From contig NZ_MKIO01000042.1 of the NCBI RefSeq assembly GCF_001938945.1, forward strand, positions 1-64,000: 64,000 nucleotides of DNA. Direction: 5' to 3'. Made by a program: the position numbers and the translations under genes. Positions 32,433-41,208 of this stretch are shown one piece after another. The notes beneath the pieces are model-generated. The model was not told the DNA's origin. It did no database searches and was given only the letters and a program-made list of their open reading frames with translations. Source of the stretch: Xaviernesmea rhizosphaerae (GTDB lineage: Bacteria > Pseudomonadota > Alphaproteobacteria > Rhizobiales > Rhizobiaceae). Every line of letters begins with the position of its first letter. Positions within the stretch are counted from its first letter, which is position 1.

Positions 32433-33485
32433 TTATCCCGCCCTGTCCGCATCCGCGAAAACGAAGTCGTCGCTTTCCCCCTTCACCAGTTCCATCGGCC
32501 AGATCAGGTTGCGGTCGCGCTCGGGGTAAAGCGCGGCATAGGCCGGCATGCCGGCGAGCAGGGTTTCGGCCAGCGTCTGGCCGAGCTCGGACAGCGAGAC
32601 GGAATGGCAGGTGAGGGAAGGGGTGAGGAAGCGGGCGCGGGGATTGTTTCGGAAGCCGATCACCGCGAGGTCGCGCCCTGCGCGGATGCCGCGTTCCTGC
32701 AGGCCGCGATAGAGGCTCAAGGACAAGACCTCGCTCGAGAGCAGGATCGCTGTCGGACGGTCGGGCAGGGAGGTGACAGCGGCTGCCAGATCATAGCCGC
32801 CTTCCAGAACCCTCTGGGCATGGAAGACGAGCGCCGGATCATAGGCAAGACCCTGAGCCTCCAGCGTCGCGCGATAGGCATCGTGAAACACATGGCCGAG
32901 ATTGATATCATCGGCGGGAATGGCCAGCGCAATGCGGCGATGGCCCTGCGCCACCAGCCGCTCCACGGAGCTTTTGGCCACGCCCTCGAAATCCAGGTCC
33001 ACCCAGCGCATGTTCGGCCCGGAATCGGAACGGCCGAGCGCGATGAAGGGAATATGGGCCTTGTCGAGATACTCCACCCGGTCGTCGCGCCGGCGCGTGG
33101 CGGAGATGATCATGGCATCCACCAGACCGCGCCGGACGATGCGGGCGAGATAGTCGACCGAATTTTCCTGAGCCGGGCAAGGAAACACCACGAGGTCGAG
33201 CTTGTGCCGCGTCAGCACCGTCTGCACGCCCTCGAACACGCCCATGAAGAAGTCGTCCGAGGAGGCGTTGGCGTCCGGTGACATTTCGATCATGAAGCCG
33301 ATGGTGTTGGTCACCCCCTGGCGCAGGCTGCGGCCGGACTGGTTGGGCGTGTAGCCGAGCGCGCGCGCCGCCTCCATCACCCGCGCCCGCGTCTCAGGAT
33401 TGACGTCGGGCCGCCCGTTCAGCGCGCGCGACACGGTGCCGATGGAAATATCGAGATGGCGCGCCAGCGCCCGAATGCCCTTCAT
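32433..33485 (-). CDS. LacI-family transcriptional regulator of the divergent sugar operon
   Basis: Predicted 350 aa. The N-terminal helix-turn-helix is MKGIRALARHLDISIGTVSRALNGR and the hinge helix YTPNQSGRSLRQG. A periplasmic-binding-protein-like sensor domain follows (IGFMIEMSP, AMIISATRR, RIALAIPADD, AILLSSEVLSLSLYRGL). The ATG at 33485 starts the canonical HTH directly. It is divergent from the dehydrogenase/isomerase/ABC operon. A perfect GTAAACGTTTAC-centred palindrome covers that operon's promoter, so repression relieved by the imported sugar or its derivative is the likely mode. The recognition helix dipeptide is Ile-Gly. Confidence 0.9.
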   Translation of the reverse strand: MKGIRALARHLDISIGTVSRALNGRPDVNPETRARVMEAARALGYTPNQSGRSLRQGVTNTIGFMIEMSPDANASSDDFFMGVFEGVQTVLTRHKLDLVVFPCPAQENSVDYLARIVRRGLVDAMIISATRRRDDRVEYLDKAHIPFIALGRSDSGPNMRWVDLDFEGVAKSSVERLVAQGHRRIALAIPADDINLGHVFHDAYRATLEAQGLAYDPALVFHAQRVLEGGYDLAAAVTSLPDRPTAILLSSEVLSLSLYRGLQERGIRAGRDLAVIGFRNNPRARFLTPSLTCHSVSLSELGQTLAETLLAGMPAYAALYPERDRNLIWPMELVKGESDDFVFADADRAG

Positions 33486-33571
33486 GCCCGGCTGCCTGCC
33501 CCGCTGTGCTTCATCCTGCCTGCTCTGCTCTCCGCCCTCATGCCTGCTCCTGGTGCGCATCCATCTCATTT

Positions 33572-33606
33572 ATACGGTTCCCGGTCGGATCAACCGGAAA
33601 CCGTAT
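33572..33606. promoter_or_regulatory. Inverted repeat near the LacI gene promoter
   Basis: 14-bp arms ATACGGTTCCCGGT and ACCGGAAACCGTAT (one mismatch) around 7 nt, 87 bp upstream of the LacI start. It could be a second regulator site or a hairpin in the LacI leader. Confidence 0.5.
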
Positions 33607-33772
33607 TATACGCGCACCCGGCCGGCGAGCGTCACCGCATCGCGGCCATCCCGCTATCACAGCGCCAATCGGGCGGGATGGCCAGCACTTTCTTCACGTC
33701 CACAGCCCTTGCCGCTTTGCTGCAATCGCGAGGCGAACCACGGCGCGTGCGGCAACGCATCCATATCCGTTC

Positions 33773-33802
33773 TTGACAGCAAAATCAGATCATGCACAGT
33801 AC
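33773..33802 (+). promoter_or_regulatory. Promoter of the dehydrogenase/isomerase/ABC operon
   Basis: A consensus -35 TTGACA (33773-33778) with an 18-nt spacer to a weak -10 CAGTAC (33797-33802). The operator begins in the -10 and covers the start point, which is the classic layout for repression. Confidence 0.6.
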
Positions 33803-33817
33803 CGTAAACGTTTACGG
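33802..33817. promoter_or_regulatory. LacI-family operator
   Basis: A perfect 16-bp palindrome CCGTAAACGTTTACGG with the CG centre typical of LacI-family sites, overlapping the -10/start region. Its central 12 bp recur at 52505-52516. Confidence 0.82.
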
Positions 33818-34006
33818 AACCGTTTCGCACGGGAATGTTGAAGGCCGGGCGGTCTTCGCATCGACACGCGGAGCGGGAAGGTGCGGGCGCGCGCAGAGGC
33901 GCCGATGCACCGCACTGACATGCATTGCGGAGACGGTGGGAGCCGATCCTTGCGACGCCTTGAAGACCGTAAGCGGGAGGAGACAAGAACCCGGAGGAGG
34001 GGTTTC

Positions 34007-35044
34007 GTGCGCAGGAAAACCGTTTTATGCGGCTGCGGAGCCATGGCCAAAGGCTGGCTCCGGGCGGTCGCCGAGCATGAGGGCTTGCGCGACCGCGTCG
34101 AGATCGCCGGCCTGGTGGATCTGAACCTGGACACGGCGCGGGCGCTGGCCGATGAATTCGGCCTGTCCGGTGCCGTCATCGGCAGCGATCTCGGACAGGT
34201 GATTGCGGAAACCGGCGCCGAGCTGGTCTTCGATGTCGTCGTGCCGGTGGCGCGCGCCGCCGTGGTGGAGACGGCGCTGGCCCATGGCTGCCATGTGCTG
34301 TCGGAAAAGCCGATGGCCGCATCGCTCGACGAGGCGGAGGCAATGCTCGAGCGGGCGAAGGCCGCCGGCCGCATCCATGCAGTCGTGCAGAATCGGCGCT
34401 ATATTCCCGGCATTCGCCGGCTCAAGGCTTTCGTCGAGAGCGCCGCGATCGGCGATCTCACCGGCATTCACTGCGATTTCTTCATCGGCGCCCATTTCGG
34501 CGGCTTCCGCGATGTCATGGAGCATGTGCTGCTGCTCGACATGGCGATCCACACCTTCGATGCCGCCCGCTTCGTCTCGGGCAAGGCGCCGCTGGCCGTC
34601 TATGCGCATGAGACCAACCCGGCCGGCTCCTGGTACAGGGACGACGCCTCGGCCTTCGCCATCTTCGAGATGGCCGACAATGTCACCTTCACCTATCGCG
34701 GCTCCTGGTGCGCGGAAGGCGCCAATACCAGCTGGGAAAGCCAGTGGCGCATCACCGGGGCCCAGGGCACGCTGCTGTGGGACGGCGCCGACAGCTTCAT
34801 CGCCCGGCGCGTGGCCGAGGACGAGGGGTTCCTGCGCGCGCAGGAGGAGATCATCGTGCCCGGCGCCCCGGATCTCAGCGAGACCCATGGCCATGCCAGC
34901 GTCATTGCCGCCTTCCTGACGGCGGTGGAGACCGGCACGCCGCCGGAAACGGCCGGTGACGACAATATTCGCAGCCTCGCCATGGTCTTCGCCGCCATCG
35001 AAAGCGCCGAGCGCCGCGCCCGCGTGGTGATCAGCCCGCTCTGA
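34007..35044 (+). CDS. Gfo/Idh/MocA-family oxidoreductase
   Basis: Predicted 345 aa. The N-terminal NAD(P)-binding domain has LCGCGAMAKGWLRAV (GxGxMA) and the catalytic-region motif HVLSEKPMAAS (EKP). The C-terminal domain has GGFRDVMEHVLLLDMAIHTFDAARF, where an MxxHxxxLxDxxxHxxD arrangement provides the active-site His. It probably oxidises a hydroxyl of a sugar or glycoside. A GTG at 34007 is preferred because GGAGGAGG lies 8 nt upstream and the first motif follows at once. It is the first gene of a six-gene operon with an isomerase and an ABC transporter; dehydrogenase plus TIM-barrel isomerase pairs are known for 3-keto-sugar or inositol-type routes. Confidence 0.87.
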   Translation: MRRKTVLCGCGAMAKGWLRAVAEHEGLRDRVEIAGLVDLNLDTARALADEFGLSGAVIGSDLGQVIAETGAELVFDVVVPVARAAVVETALAHGCHVLSEKPMAASLDEAEAMLERAKAAGRIHAVVQNRRYIPGIRRLKAFVESAAIGDLTGIHCDFFIGAHFGGFRDVMEHVLLLDMAIHTFDAARFVSGKAPLAVYAHETNPAGSWYRDDASAFAIFEMADNVTFTYRGSWCAEGANTSWESQWRITGAQGTLLWDGADSFIARRVAEDEGFLRAQEEIIVPGAPDLSETHGHASVIAAFLTAVETGTPPETAGDDNIRSLAMVFAAIESAERRARVVISPL

Positions 35045-35152
35045 GGCGGGAAGGGACCCGGCTGCGGGGCGAGCCCGCACCAAGAGACACAGCCCACGGG
35101 CAGGCCGCCGAGCGACGCCGGCTTCGACCATGGCTTTGAAGGAGACAGACAG

Positions 35153-36055
35153 GTGAGCAACCCGGCACAATCCATCCGCATCGGCACCATGATCAGCGCT
35201 TCGGGCGGCGAGGCGGCCAAGCGCATCGGCCAGATCGCCGATCTGGGCTTTGAAAGCTTCGAGCCCTTCTTCTGGCAGACCACCAACGGGCAGGATCTGG
35301 CCGAACTCGGCAAGCGCTGCCGTGAGGCGATCGGCGCACGCGACATCACCATGTCCACGCTCGGCATGTTCGGCAATCCGCTGGAAACCGAGGCGATGGA
35401 CCTGGAAACGCTGCAGGGCTGGAAGGACTGCATCGACAATGCCCATCACTTCGGCGCCACCTGCGTGGCCGGCTTCACCGGGCGTGTGCGCGGCAAGCCG
35501 CTGACCGACAGCCTGCCGCGTTACAAGGAAATCTGGAGCGAGCTGTCGCGCCGCGCCGCCGACAAGGGCGTGAAGATCGCCTTTGAAAACTGCGCCATGG
35601 ACGGCAACTGGCAGAGCGGCGACTGGAACATCGCCCACAATCCCGACGCCTGGGAACTGATCTTCAACGAGACGCCGGAGGATCATATCGGGCTGGAATG
35701 GGAGCCCTGCCATCAGATGGTCTATCTGATCGATCCGATCCCGCAGATCCGCAAATGGGCGCACAAGATTTTCCACGTGCATGGCAAGGACGCGACCATC
35801 CGCTGGGACGTGATCCGCGAGCACGGCATCTTCGGCAAGCTGCCCTTCGTCTTCATGCGCACGCCCGGCTTCGGCGACACCAACTGGACCGACGTGATCT
35901 CCGAGCTGAGGCTCGCCGGCTGGTCCGGCTCGATCGACATCGAGGGCTGGCACGATCCCGTCTATCGCGGGGAGCTGGAAATGACCGGGCAGGTGCACGG
36001 GCTGAACCACCTCAAGCGCTGCCGCGGCGGGGATTTCGTCACCGATCCCGCCTGA
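35153..36055 (+). CDS. Sugar phosphate isomerase/epimerase family TIM-barrel protein
   Basis: Predicted 300 aa starting at GTG with GGAG upstream. The xylose-isomerase-like TIM barrel shows LGFESFEPFFWQ, VKIAFENCAMDG (metal-binding Glu), HIGLEWEPCHQM (Glu, His), KIFHVHGKDATI (HxHGKD) and GSIDIEGWHD (terminal Glu). This set of Glu/His/Asp ligands is intact, so an active metal enzyme is likely. It presumably isomerises or dehydrates the keto product of the preceding dehydrogenase. Substrate unknown. Spacing to neighbours (108 and 127 nt) fits one operon. Confidence 0.88.
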   Translation: MSNPAQSIRIGTMISASGGEAAKRIGQIADLGFESFEPFFWQTTNGQDLAELGKRCREAIGARDITMSTLGMFGNPLETEAMDLETLQGWKDCIDNAHHFGATCVAGFTGRVRGKPLTDSLPRYKEIWSELSRRAADKGVKIAFENCAMDGNWQSGDWNIAHNPDAWELIFNETPEDHIGLEWEPCHQMVYLIDPIPQIRKWAHKIFHVHGKDATIRWDVIREHGIFGKLPFVFMRTPGFGDTNWTDVISELRLAGWSGSIDIEGWHDPVYRGELEMTGQVHGLNHLKRCRGGDFVTDPA

Positions 36056-36182
36056 CCGGCCGAGACCGGCGGGGCGCGACGCTCCGCCCGTGATTGCCCG
36101 AGGCCCGCGAAGAGGAGCGTGGGCCCGGGGCATGCGAGAGCATCGCACCGATGCTCGAGATCACCCCACCATGGAGGATGAT

Positions 36183-37412
36183 ATGGGGATCAAGACCACG
36201 CTTCTGGCCGGCCTTCTGGCCGGCACCGTCTCGGCTTTCGCGCTTCCGGCGCTGGCGGAAGACGTCACCATCACCGTCTGGTCGCTGGACAAGGACACGC
36301 AGCCCGCGCCGAACCTGATCAAGGATTTCAACGCCTTGAACAATGGCATCAAGGTGGAATACCGCCTGTTGCAGTTCGATGACGTGGTCAGCGAGGCCAT
36401 GCGCGCCTTTTCCACCGGGCAGGCGCCCGATATCATCGCGGTGGACAATCCCGAGCACGCGCTGTTTGCCTCGCGCGGCGCCTTTCTCGACCTGACCAGC
36501 CGGATCCAGACCTCGAGCGTCATTAAGCCGGATAATTACTTCCCCGGCCCGCTGAAATCCACCATCTGGGACGGCAAGAATTACGGCGTGCCCAAGGCCA
36601 CCAACACCATCGCGCTCTACTACAACAAGGACATGTTCAAGGCGAAGGGGCTGGACCCGAACGCGCCGCCGCAGACCTGGGACGAGCTGGTGGAGGCCGC
36701 CCGCAAGCTGACCGACCCGGCCAAGAACGTCTATGGCCTGGCCTTCTCGGCCAAGGGCAATGAGGAAGGCACCTTCCAGTTCCTGCCCTGGGCGCAGATG
36801 GGCGGCGGCAGCTATCAGCACATCAACACGCCCGGCGCGGTCAAGGCGCTGCAGACCTGGAAGACCATTCTCGACGAGAAGCTCGCCTCACCCGACACGC
36901 TGACGCGCGGGCAGTGGGACAGCACCGGCACCTTCAATTCCGGCAATGCCGCCATGGCGATCTCCGGCCCCTGGGAGCTGGACCGCATGGTGCAGGAGGC
37001 CAAGTTCGACTGGGGCGTTACCCTGCTTCCCGTGCCGGAAAAGGGCGCGCCGCGCTCCTCGGCCATGGGCGATTTCAACTGGGCGGTCTTTTCCTCCACC
37101 AAGCATCCGGACGAAGCCTTCAAGGTCATCGAATATTTCGCCTCACAGGACGACAAGATGTTCGAGCGCTTCGGCCAGCTGCCGGCCCGCAAGGACATCG
37201 AGATCAAGCCGACGGGCAATGCGCACAAGGACGCGGCGCTGAAGGTCTTCCTCGAACAGCTGCAATATGCCCAGCCGCGCGGGCCGCATCCCGCCTGGCC
37301 GAAGATCTCCAAGGCCATCCAGGACGCCATCCAGGCAGCCTTGACCGGCCAGATGAGCCCGCAGGAGGCGCTGGACCAGGCGGCCAAGAAGATCCAGGCG
37401 GTGCTGGGCTAG
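36183..37412 (+). CDS. CUT1-type ABC transporter sugar-binding protein
   Basis: Predicted 409 aa. A Sec signal peptide covers about residues 1-22 (MGIKTTLLAGLL..SAFALPALAED). The solute-binding protein family 1 fold has VTITVWSLDKD, APDIIAVDNPEHALFA, TNTIALYYNKDMFKAKGLDPNAP and GNAAMAISGPWELD. It binds the sugar in the periplasm and delivers it to the two permeases encoded next. The ATG at 36183 has GGAG 9 nt upstream and gives a clean signal peptide. A stable hairpin in the gap after it may let the binding protein be made in excess over the membrane subunits. Confidence 0.92.
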   Translation: MGIKTTLLAGLLAGTVSAFALPALAEDVTITVWSLDKDTQPAPNLIKDFNALNNGIKVEYRLLQFDDVVSEAMRAFSTGQAPDIIAVDNPEHALFASRGAFLDLTSRIQTSSVIKPDNYFPGPLKSTIWDGKNYGVPKATNTIALYYNKDMFKAKGLDPNAPPQTWDELVEAARKLTDPAKNVYGLAFSAKGNEEGTFQFLPWAQMGGGSYQHINTPGAVKALQTWKTILDEKLASPDTLTRGQWDSTGTFNSGNAAMAISGPWELDRMVQEAKFDWGVTLLPVPEKGAPRSSAMGDFNWAVFSSTKHPDEAFKVIEYFASQDDKMFERFGQLPARKDIEIKPTGNAHKDAALKVFLEQLQYAQPRGPHPAWPKISKAIQDAIQAALTGQMSPQEALDQAAKKIQAVLG

Positions 37413-37896
37413 GCTGGTTCGGTCTGCGTCGGCGCCAGCCCCCTCACCCTGCCCTCTCCCCGTGGGGGAGAGGAGGCCAGTGGCCGACCCGGCGGCGCGT
37501 TTTGCGGCGGCTGTTCTGCTCCGCAGGCTGCGAGGATGCCTTGTGCTCGTAGCTTGAGGGTAGGCCGGGCGCGTGCCGCAAGGTCTCTTCTCCCCGGTCG
37601 GGTGCCGGCAGGCAGATGAGGGGCCGCCACCTTGCCGCCTTTCGTCACCATGAGACGGGGGTCGCCCTGCCCAATCTCCATGCCCGGACGCCACCCGTCC
37701 GGGCATCGCCTTCCTCCCCCGCGGGGGCCGTGGCCGACGAGACGGCGCGGCCTCCGTCGGGGGCGGTCAAAGCCGCCGGTGCGCGAACTGTCCGCCGGCC
37801 TTCGCCCCGTTCGCGCCGAAGCTTTCGGCGCGGGCCAAGATCCGGCGCGCCGGGCTTTGCGGAGCCCGAAGGCATGCGTTCCCATAGGGGGTTTCG
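37413..37896. other. Intra-operon gap with GC-rich palindrome
   Basis: 484 bp between binding protein and first permease. It holds a 9-bp-stem hairpin CCTCTCCCC-GTG-GGGGAGAGG (37453-37473) in a context (CCCTCACCCTGCC) found as a dispersed repeat in many alphaproteobacteria. More GC-rich sequence without a credible ORF follows. It may stabilise the upstream mRNA or attenuate transcription. Confidence 0.6.
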
Positions 37897-38799
37897 ATGA
37901 AAAGCATATTTTCCAGCCTGCGGGACGGGCGCGGCTTCGATGTCAGCCTCGTCGCCTTCCCCATGGCCTTTCTCTTTCTGCTGTCCGGCCTGCCGCTCGT
38001 CTACAACATCGTGATGAGCCTGCAGGAGGTGGACATGTTCTCGCTCGGCACCTTCGCGCGGCCCTTCGTCGGCCTAAAGAATTATGCCACGCTGTTTTCC
38101 CAGCCCGAAACCTGGCCGATCCTGAAGAACACCGCGCTGTTCGTCACCGCCTCGATTGCCGGCCAGTTCCTGATCGGCTTCGGGCTGGCCCTGTTCTTCT
38201 GGAACGAATTTCCTGGCGCCAGCTGGCTGCGCGGCCTGTTCCTCGTCTCCTGGGTCATGCCGGGCCTGGTGGTGGGGGCCATCTGGAACTGGATTCTGTC
38301 AGGCGATTTCGGCGTGCTGAACTATGTGCTGCGCTCGGCCGGCCTGATCTCCGGCAATATCTTCTGGCGCTCCGATCCGGCCTTCGCGCTCTGGGCGGTC
38401 ATCCTCGCCAATATCTGGCTCGGCATTTCCTTCAACATGATCCTGCTGTCCGTCGGCCTGTCCTCCATCCCCAAGGATCTGTTCGAGGCGGCGGAGCTGG
38501 ACGGGGCCGGCGCCTTCGCCCGCTTCTTCACCATCACCCTGCCGATGATGCGCGCCACGATCGGCGCCGTGGTCTCGCTGGGGCTGATCTTCACGCTGCA
38601 GCAGTTCGACCTCTTCGCCGCGATCACCTCGGGCGGGCCGAACAATGCCTCCAATGTCGCGCAATACTGGGCCTGGGACCTCTCCTTCCGCCAGTATGAT
38701 TTCGCGCAAGGCGCGACGATCTCCGTCATCATGATCGTCTTCGTCATGATCGCCTCGGTCATCTATGTGCGCTCGACGCGCCAGGAGGTGCGCGGATGA
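37897..38799 (+). CDS. Sugar ABC transporter permease (MalF-like)
   Basis: Predicted 300 aa, six membrane segments by eye (first at about 22-42). The cytoplasmic EAA loop EAAELDGAGAFARFFTITLPMM docks the ATPase. It forms the translocation channel with the next permease. The ATGA overlap with that gene couples the two in translation. No duplicated or missing segment is visible. Confidence 0.92.
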   Translation: MKSIFSSLRDGRGFDVSLVAFPMAFLFLLSGLPLVYNIVMSLQEVDMFSLGTFARPFVGLKNYATLFSQPETWPILKNTALFVTASIAGQFLIGFGLALFFWNEFPGASWLRGLFLVSWVMPGLVVGAIWNWILSGDFGVLNYVLRSAGLISGNIFWRSDPAFALWAVILANIWLGISFNMILLSVGLSSIPKDLFEAAELDGAGAFARFFTITLPMMRATIGAVVSLGLIFTLQQFDLFAAITSGGPNNASNVAQYWAWDLSFRQYDFAQGATISVIMIVFVMIASVIYVRSTRQEVRG

Positions 38800-39623
38800 G
38801 CGAGACCTGGCGCAACCGGCTGCTGCTCGCCGTCGCTCTCGGGCTCGCGGCCGTCTATCTCTTCCCGCTCTACTGGATGGTGGTCACCTCGCTGAAATCG
38901 GGCTCGGCTATGTTCGCGACCCCGCCGAGCTTCTGGCCGAGCGAGCCGCAATGGCAAACCTACGCTTACGTCTGGCAGAGCCGTGACGTCGGCCGCTATC
39001 TGTGGAATTCGCTCGTCATCGCGCTTGGCGCCGTGGCGCTGGTCACGCTGCTGGGCACCGGCTGCGCCTATGTGCTGGCGCGCTACCGCAATGTCTGGAT
39101 CGATATCGGCCTGTTCCTCATCCTGATGCTGCAGGTGCTGCCGGCCTCGCTGATGGTGACGCCGATCTTCGTCGGCTTCTCGCAGTTCGGCCTGCTCGCA
39201 ACCCCGCGCCTCGCCGTCATCCTGGCGATCGCGGCCAAGGCCATGCCCTTCTTCGTCGTACTGGTGCGCTCCACCTTCATGAGCGTGCCGGCCGAGCTGG
39301 AAGAGGCCGGGCTGGTGGACGGCAATTCCCGCCTCGGCGCCTTCCTGTTCATCGTGCTGCCCTTGGCGCGCAACGGCATTCTCGTCTCGGCCATCCTGAT
39401 CTTCATGCAGGCCTTCGGCGAGTTCGTCTATTCCAAGTCGATGATCCAGGCGGCGGAGCTGCAGCCGGCCTCGGTGGGGCTGAATTCCTTCATGGGGCCC
39501 AACACCAACGAATGGAACAACATCATGGCCTTTGCCGCGATGTATGTCGGCCCGATCCTCGCCCTCTTCGTCCTCTTGCAACGCCGCATCGTCTCCGGCC
39601 TCACCTCGGGAGCGCTGAAATGA
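38796..39623 (+). CDS. Sugar ABC transporter permease (MalG-like)
   Basis: Predicted 275 aa, multi-spanning. It carries the EAA-type loop EEAGLVDGNSRLGAFLFIVLPLARNG and the family ending ...RRIVSGLTSGALK. It pairs with the MalF-like subunit. AGGAGG lies just before the ATG inside the upstream gene. Its own TGA overlaps the ATG of the ATPase gene (ATGA), so the three membrane-complex genes are coupled. Confidence 0.92.
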   Translation: MSETWRNRLLLAVALGLAAVYLFPLYWMVVTSLKSGSAMFATPPSFWPSEPQWQTYAYVWQSRDVGRYLWNSLVIALGAVALVTLLGTGCAYVLARYRNVWIDIGLFLILMLQVLPASLMVTPIFVGFSQFGLLATPRLAVILAIAAKAMPFFVVLVRSTFMSVPAELEEAGLVDGNSRLGAFLFIVLPLARNGILVSAILIFMQAFGEFVYSKSMIQAAELQPASVGLNSFMGPNTNEWNNIMAFAAMYVGPILALFVLLQRRIVSGLTSGALK

Positions 39624-40714
39624 CCGCCCAGATCGAACTGACTGAGGTCAACAAGCATTATGGCGCCTATCACGCGCTGAAGAATATCAACCTGTCGATT
39701 GCCAAGGGCAGCTTCGTCGCGCTCGTCGGCCCCTCCGGCTGCGGCAAGTCCACACTGCTGCGCTCGCTTGCGGGGCTGGAAAAGATCACCGCCGGGCGGC
39801 TGACCATTGCCGGGGACGAGATGACATCCGTGCCGCCGCGCAAGCGCGACATCGCCATGGTCTTCCAGTCCTATGCGCTCTATCCGCATATGACGGTGGA
39901 GGAAAACCTGGTCTATCCCCTGCGCATGCGCGGCGTCTCGAAGACGGAGGCCCGGGCCAGGGCGCAGGACGTGGCCGGCTTCACCGGGCTTTCCGGCCTT
40001 CTGACGCGCTATCCGCGCCAGCTTTCCGGCGGCCAGCGCCAGCGCGTGGCCATGGGGCGGGCGGTGATCCGCAGCCCCAAGGCCTTCCTCTTCGACGAGC
40101 CGCTCTCCAATCTCGACGCCGCCCTGCGCGTTTCCATGCGCAAGGAGATCCGCGCGCTGCATGACCGGCTGGGCGCGACCTCCGTCTATGTCACCCACGA
40201 CCAGATCGAGGCCATGACCATGGCCGATCATGTGGTGGTGATGAAGGATGGGGTGATCGAGCAGCAGGGCGCGCCGCTGACCCTCTACGACCGCCCGGAA
40301 AACCGCTTCGTCGCCGGCTTCATCGGCTCGCCGGCGATGAACTTCGTCGCCGCCCATGGGATTGACAGCGCCTCCATCGCGCTCGACCTGCCGGGCAGGC
40401 CGCAGATCGCCGTGTCGCGCCATGGCGAGGCACCGCTCAAAGCAGGCCAGGCAGTGGTTGCGGGCCTCAGGCCCGAACATCTGCGCATCGTCGAAGGGGA
40501 GGGGGCCGGGCAGACGGGCATAGGCCGCTTCACCCTGCCCGTGCGCCTGATCGAATCCACAGGCTCGCTCACCTATCTCAGCCTCGGCGAAACAGGCGAG
40601 ATCGCGCTGGTCGAGCACGGCCGCGAACAGCTGCGCCCCGGCGACCGCCTGACGCTGAGCATCGACCCGGCGCTGGTCCATCTGTTCGATCCGCAGACCG
40701 GGCGGCGGGTGTGA
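39620..40714 (+). CDS. Sugar ABC transporter ATPase (UgpC/MalK-like)
   Basis: Predicted 364 aa. Walker A GPSGCGKST (about 38-46), Q-loop FQSYALYPHMT, signature LSGGQRQRVAMGRA, Walker B AFLFDEPLSNLD and switch His VTHDQ. The C-terminal TOBE/MalK-type regulatory extension has GLRPEHLRIVEG. It powers import of the operon's sugar. The start was set at the ATG in the ATGA overlap; the frame is open far upstream, but that part is a shadow of the permease gene. Last gene of the LacI-controlled operon. Confidence 0.93.
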   Translation: MTAQIELTEVNKHYGAYHALKNINLSIAKGSFVALVGPSGCGKSTLLRSLAGLEKITAGRLTIAGDEMTSVPPRKRDIAMVFQSYALYPHMTVEENLVYPLRMRGVSKTEARARAQDVAGFTGLSGLLTRYPRQLSGGQRQRVAMGRAVIRSPKAFLFDEPLSNLDAALRVSMRKEIRALHDRLGATSVYVTHDQIEAMTMADHVVVMKDGVIEQQGAPLTLYDRPENRFVAGFIGSPAMNFVAAHGIDSASIALDLPGRPQIAVSRHGEAPLKAGQAVVAGLRPEHLRIVEGEGAGQTGIGRFTLPVRLIESTGSLTYLSLGETGEIALVEHGREQLRPGDRLTLSIDPALVHLFDPQTGRRV

Positions 40715-41208
40715 CTGACAGGCTGGCCTCTGCGAGTGGCGCAAGGGGCAGCTCATAGTCCAGCCGAACCGGCGGCGCGGTGCGGGCCGGGCGAACCGCC
40801 GCATGGGAGAGGACACCGATGCCTCAAAAGCCGAACGCGCCGCCGGCTGCGGTCAGCGGCATCCGTGCCGCGAGCACGGTTCGCCATGATCGCCAGGGCA
40901 TAGGTCACTGCCTTCCGCTGGCATGACGAAAGCCTGACGGGGCGCCGTTCCTCCCGCATTCGCCGGTGGCGGTGACCGCTTTCGTGAAGCCGCAGCTGAC
41001 ATCGGGAAGGGGAGGGATGCAAAGATCGATGGGATGGCGGTGACGCGCGTGCCTTCGGTCAATTCAAGGCCCACGCGCTCCTCCCTGCGAGGGCAATCGG
41101 ACTAAAGATCCTGCGCGGTGCGATGGAATGAGCGTGCTGCTCAAGGCCCTTTCATCGGCGGCATCGTCTTGTCGATCCTCGTTTCCCGTCGGCCAGAGGG
41201 AGGATGTG
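40715..41208. other. Intergenic region, nothing recognised
   Basis: 494 bp between the ATPase gene and the 3' end of the AraC regulator gene (convergent). I see no stable terminator, repeat or ORF with coding features. It may contain decayed coding sequence. Confidence 0.4.

Larger units (their letters stand above)
33486..34006. other. Divergent control region
   Basis: 521 bp between the LacI gene and the operon. It contains an imperfect inverted repeat, a promoter and a LacI operator, followed by a roughly 190-nt leader before the GTG start. No credible small gene. Confidence 0.6.

Noticed and set aside
34025..36148. A 707-codon minus-strand open frame
   Set aside because: Antisense to the dehydrogenase and isomerase genes; composition typical of a shadow.
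37453..37473. Hairpin after the binding-protein gene as a full terminator
   Set aside because: No T tract, and the following permease and ATPase genes have no separate visible promoter. Partial attenuation or mRNA stabilisation fits better.
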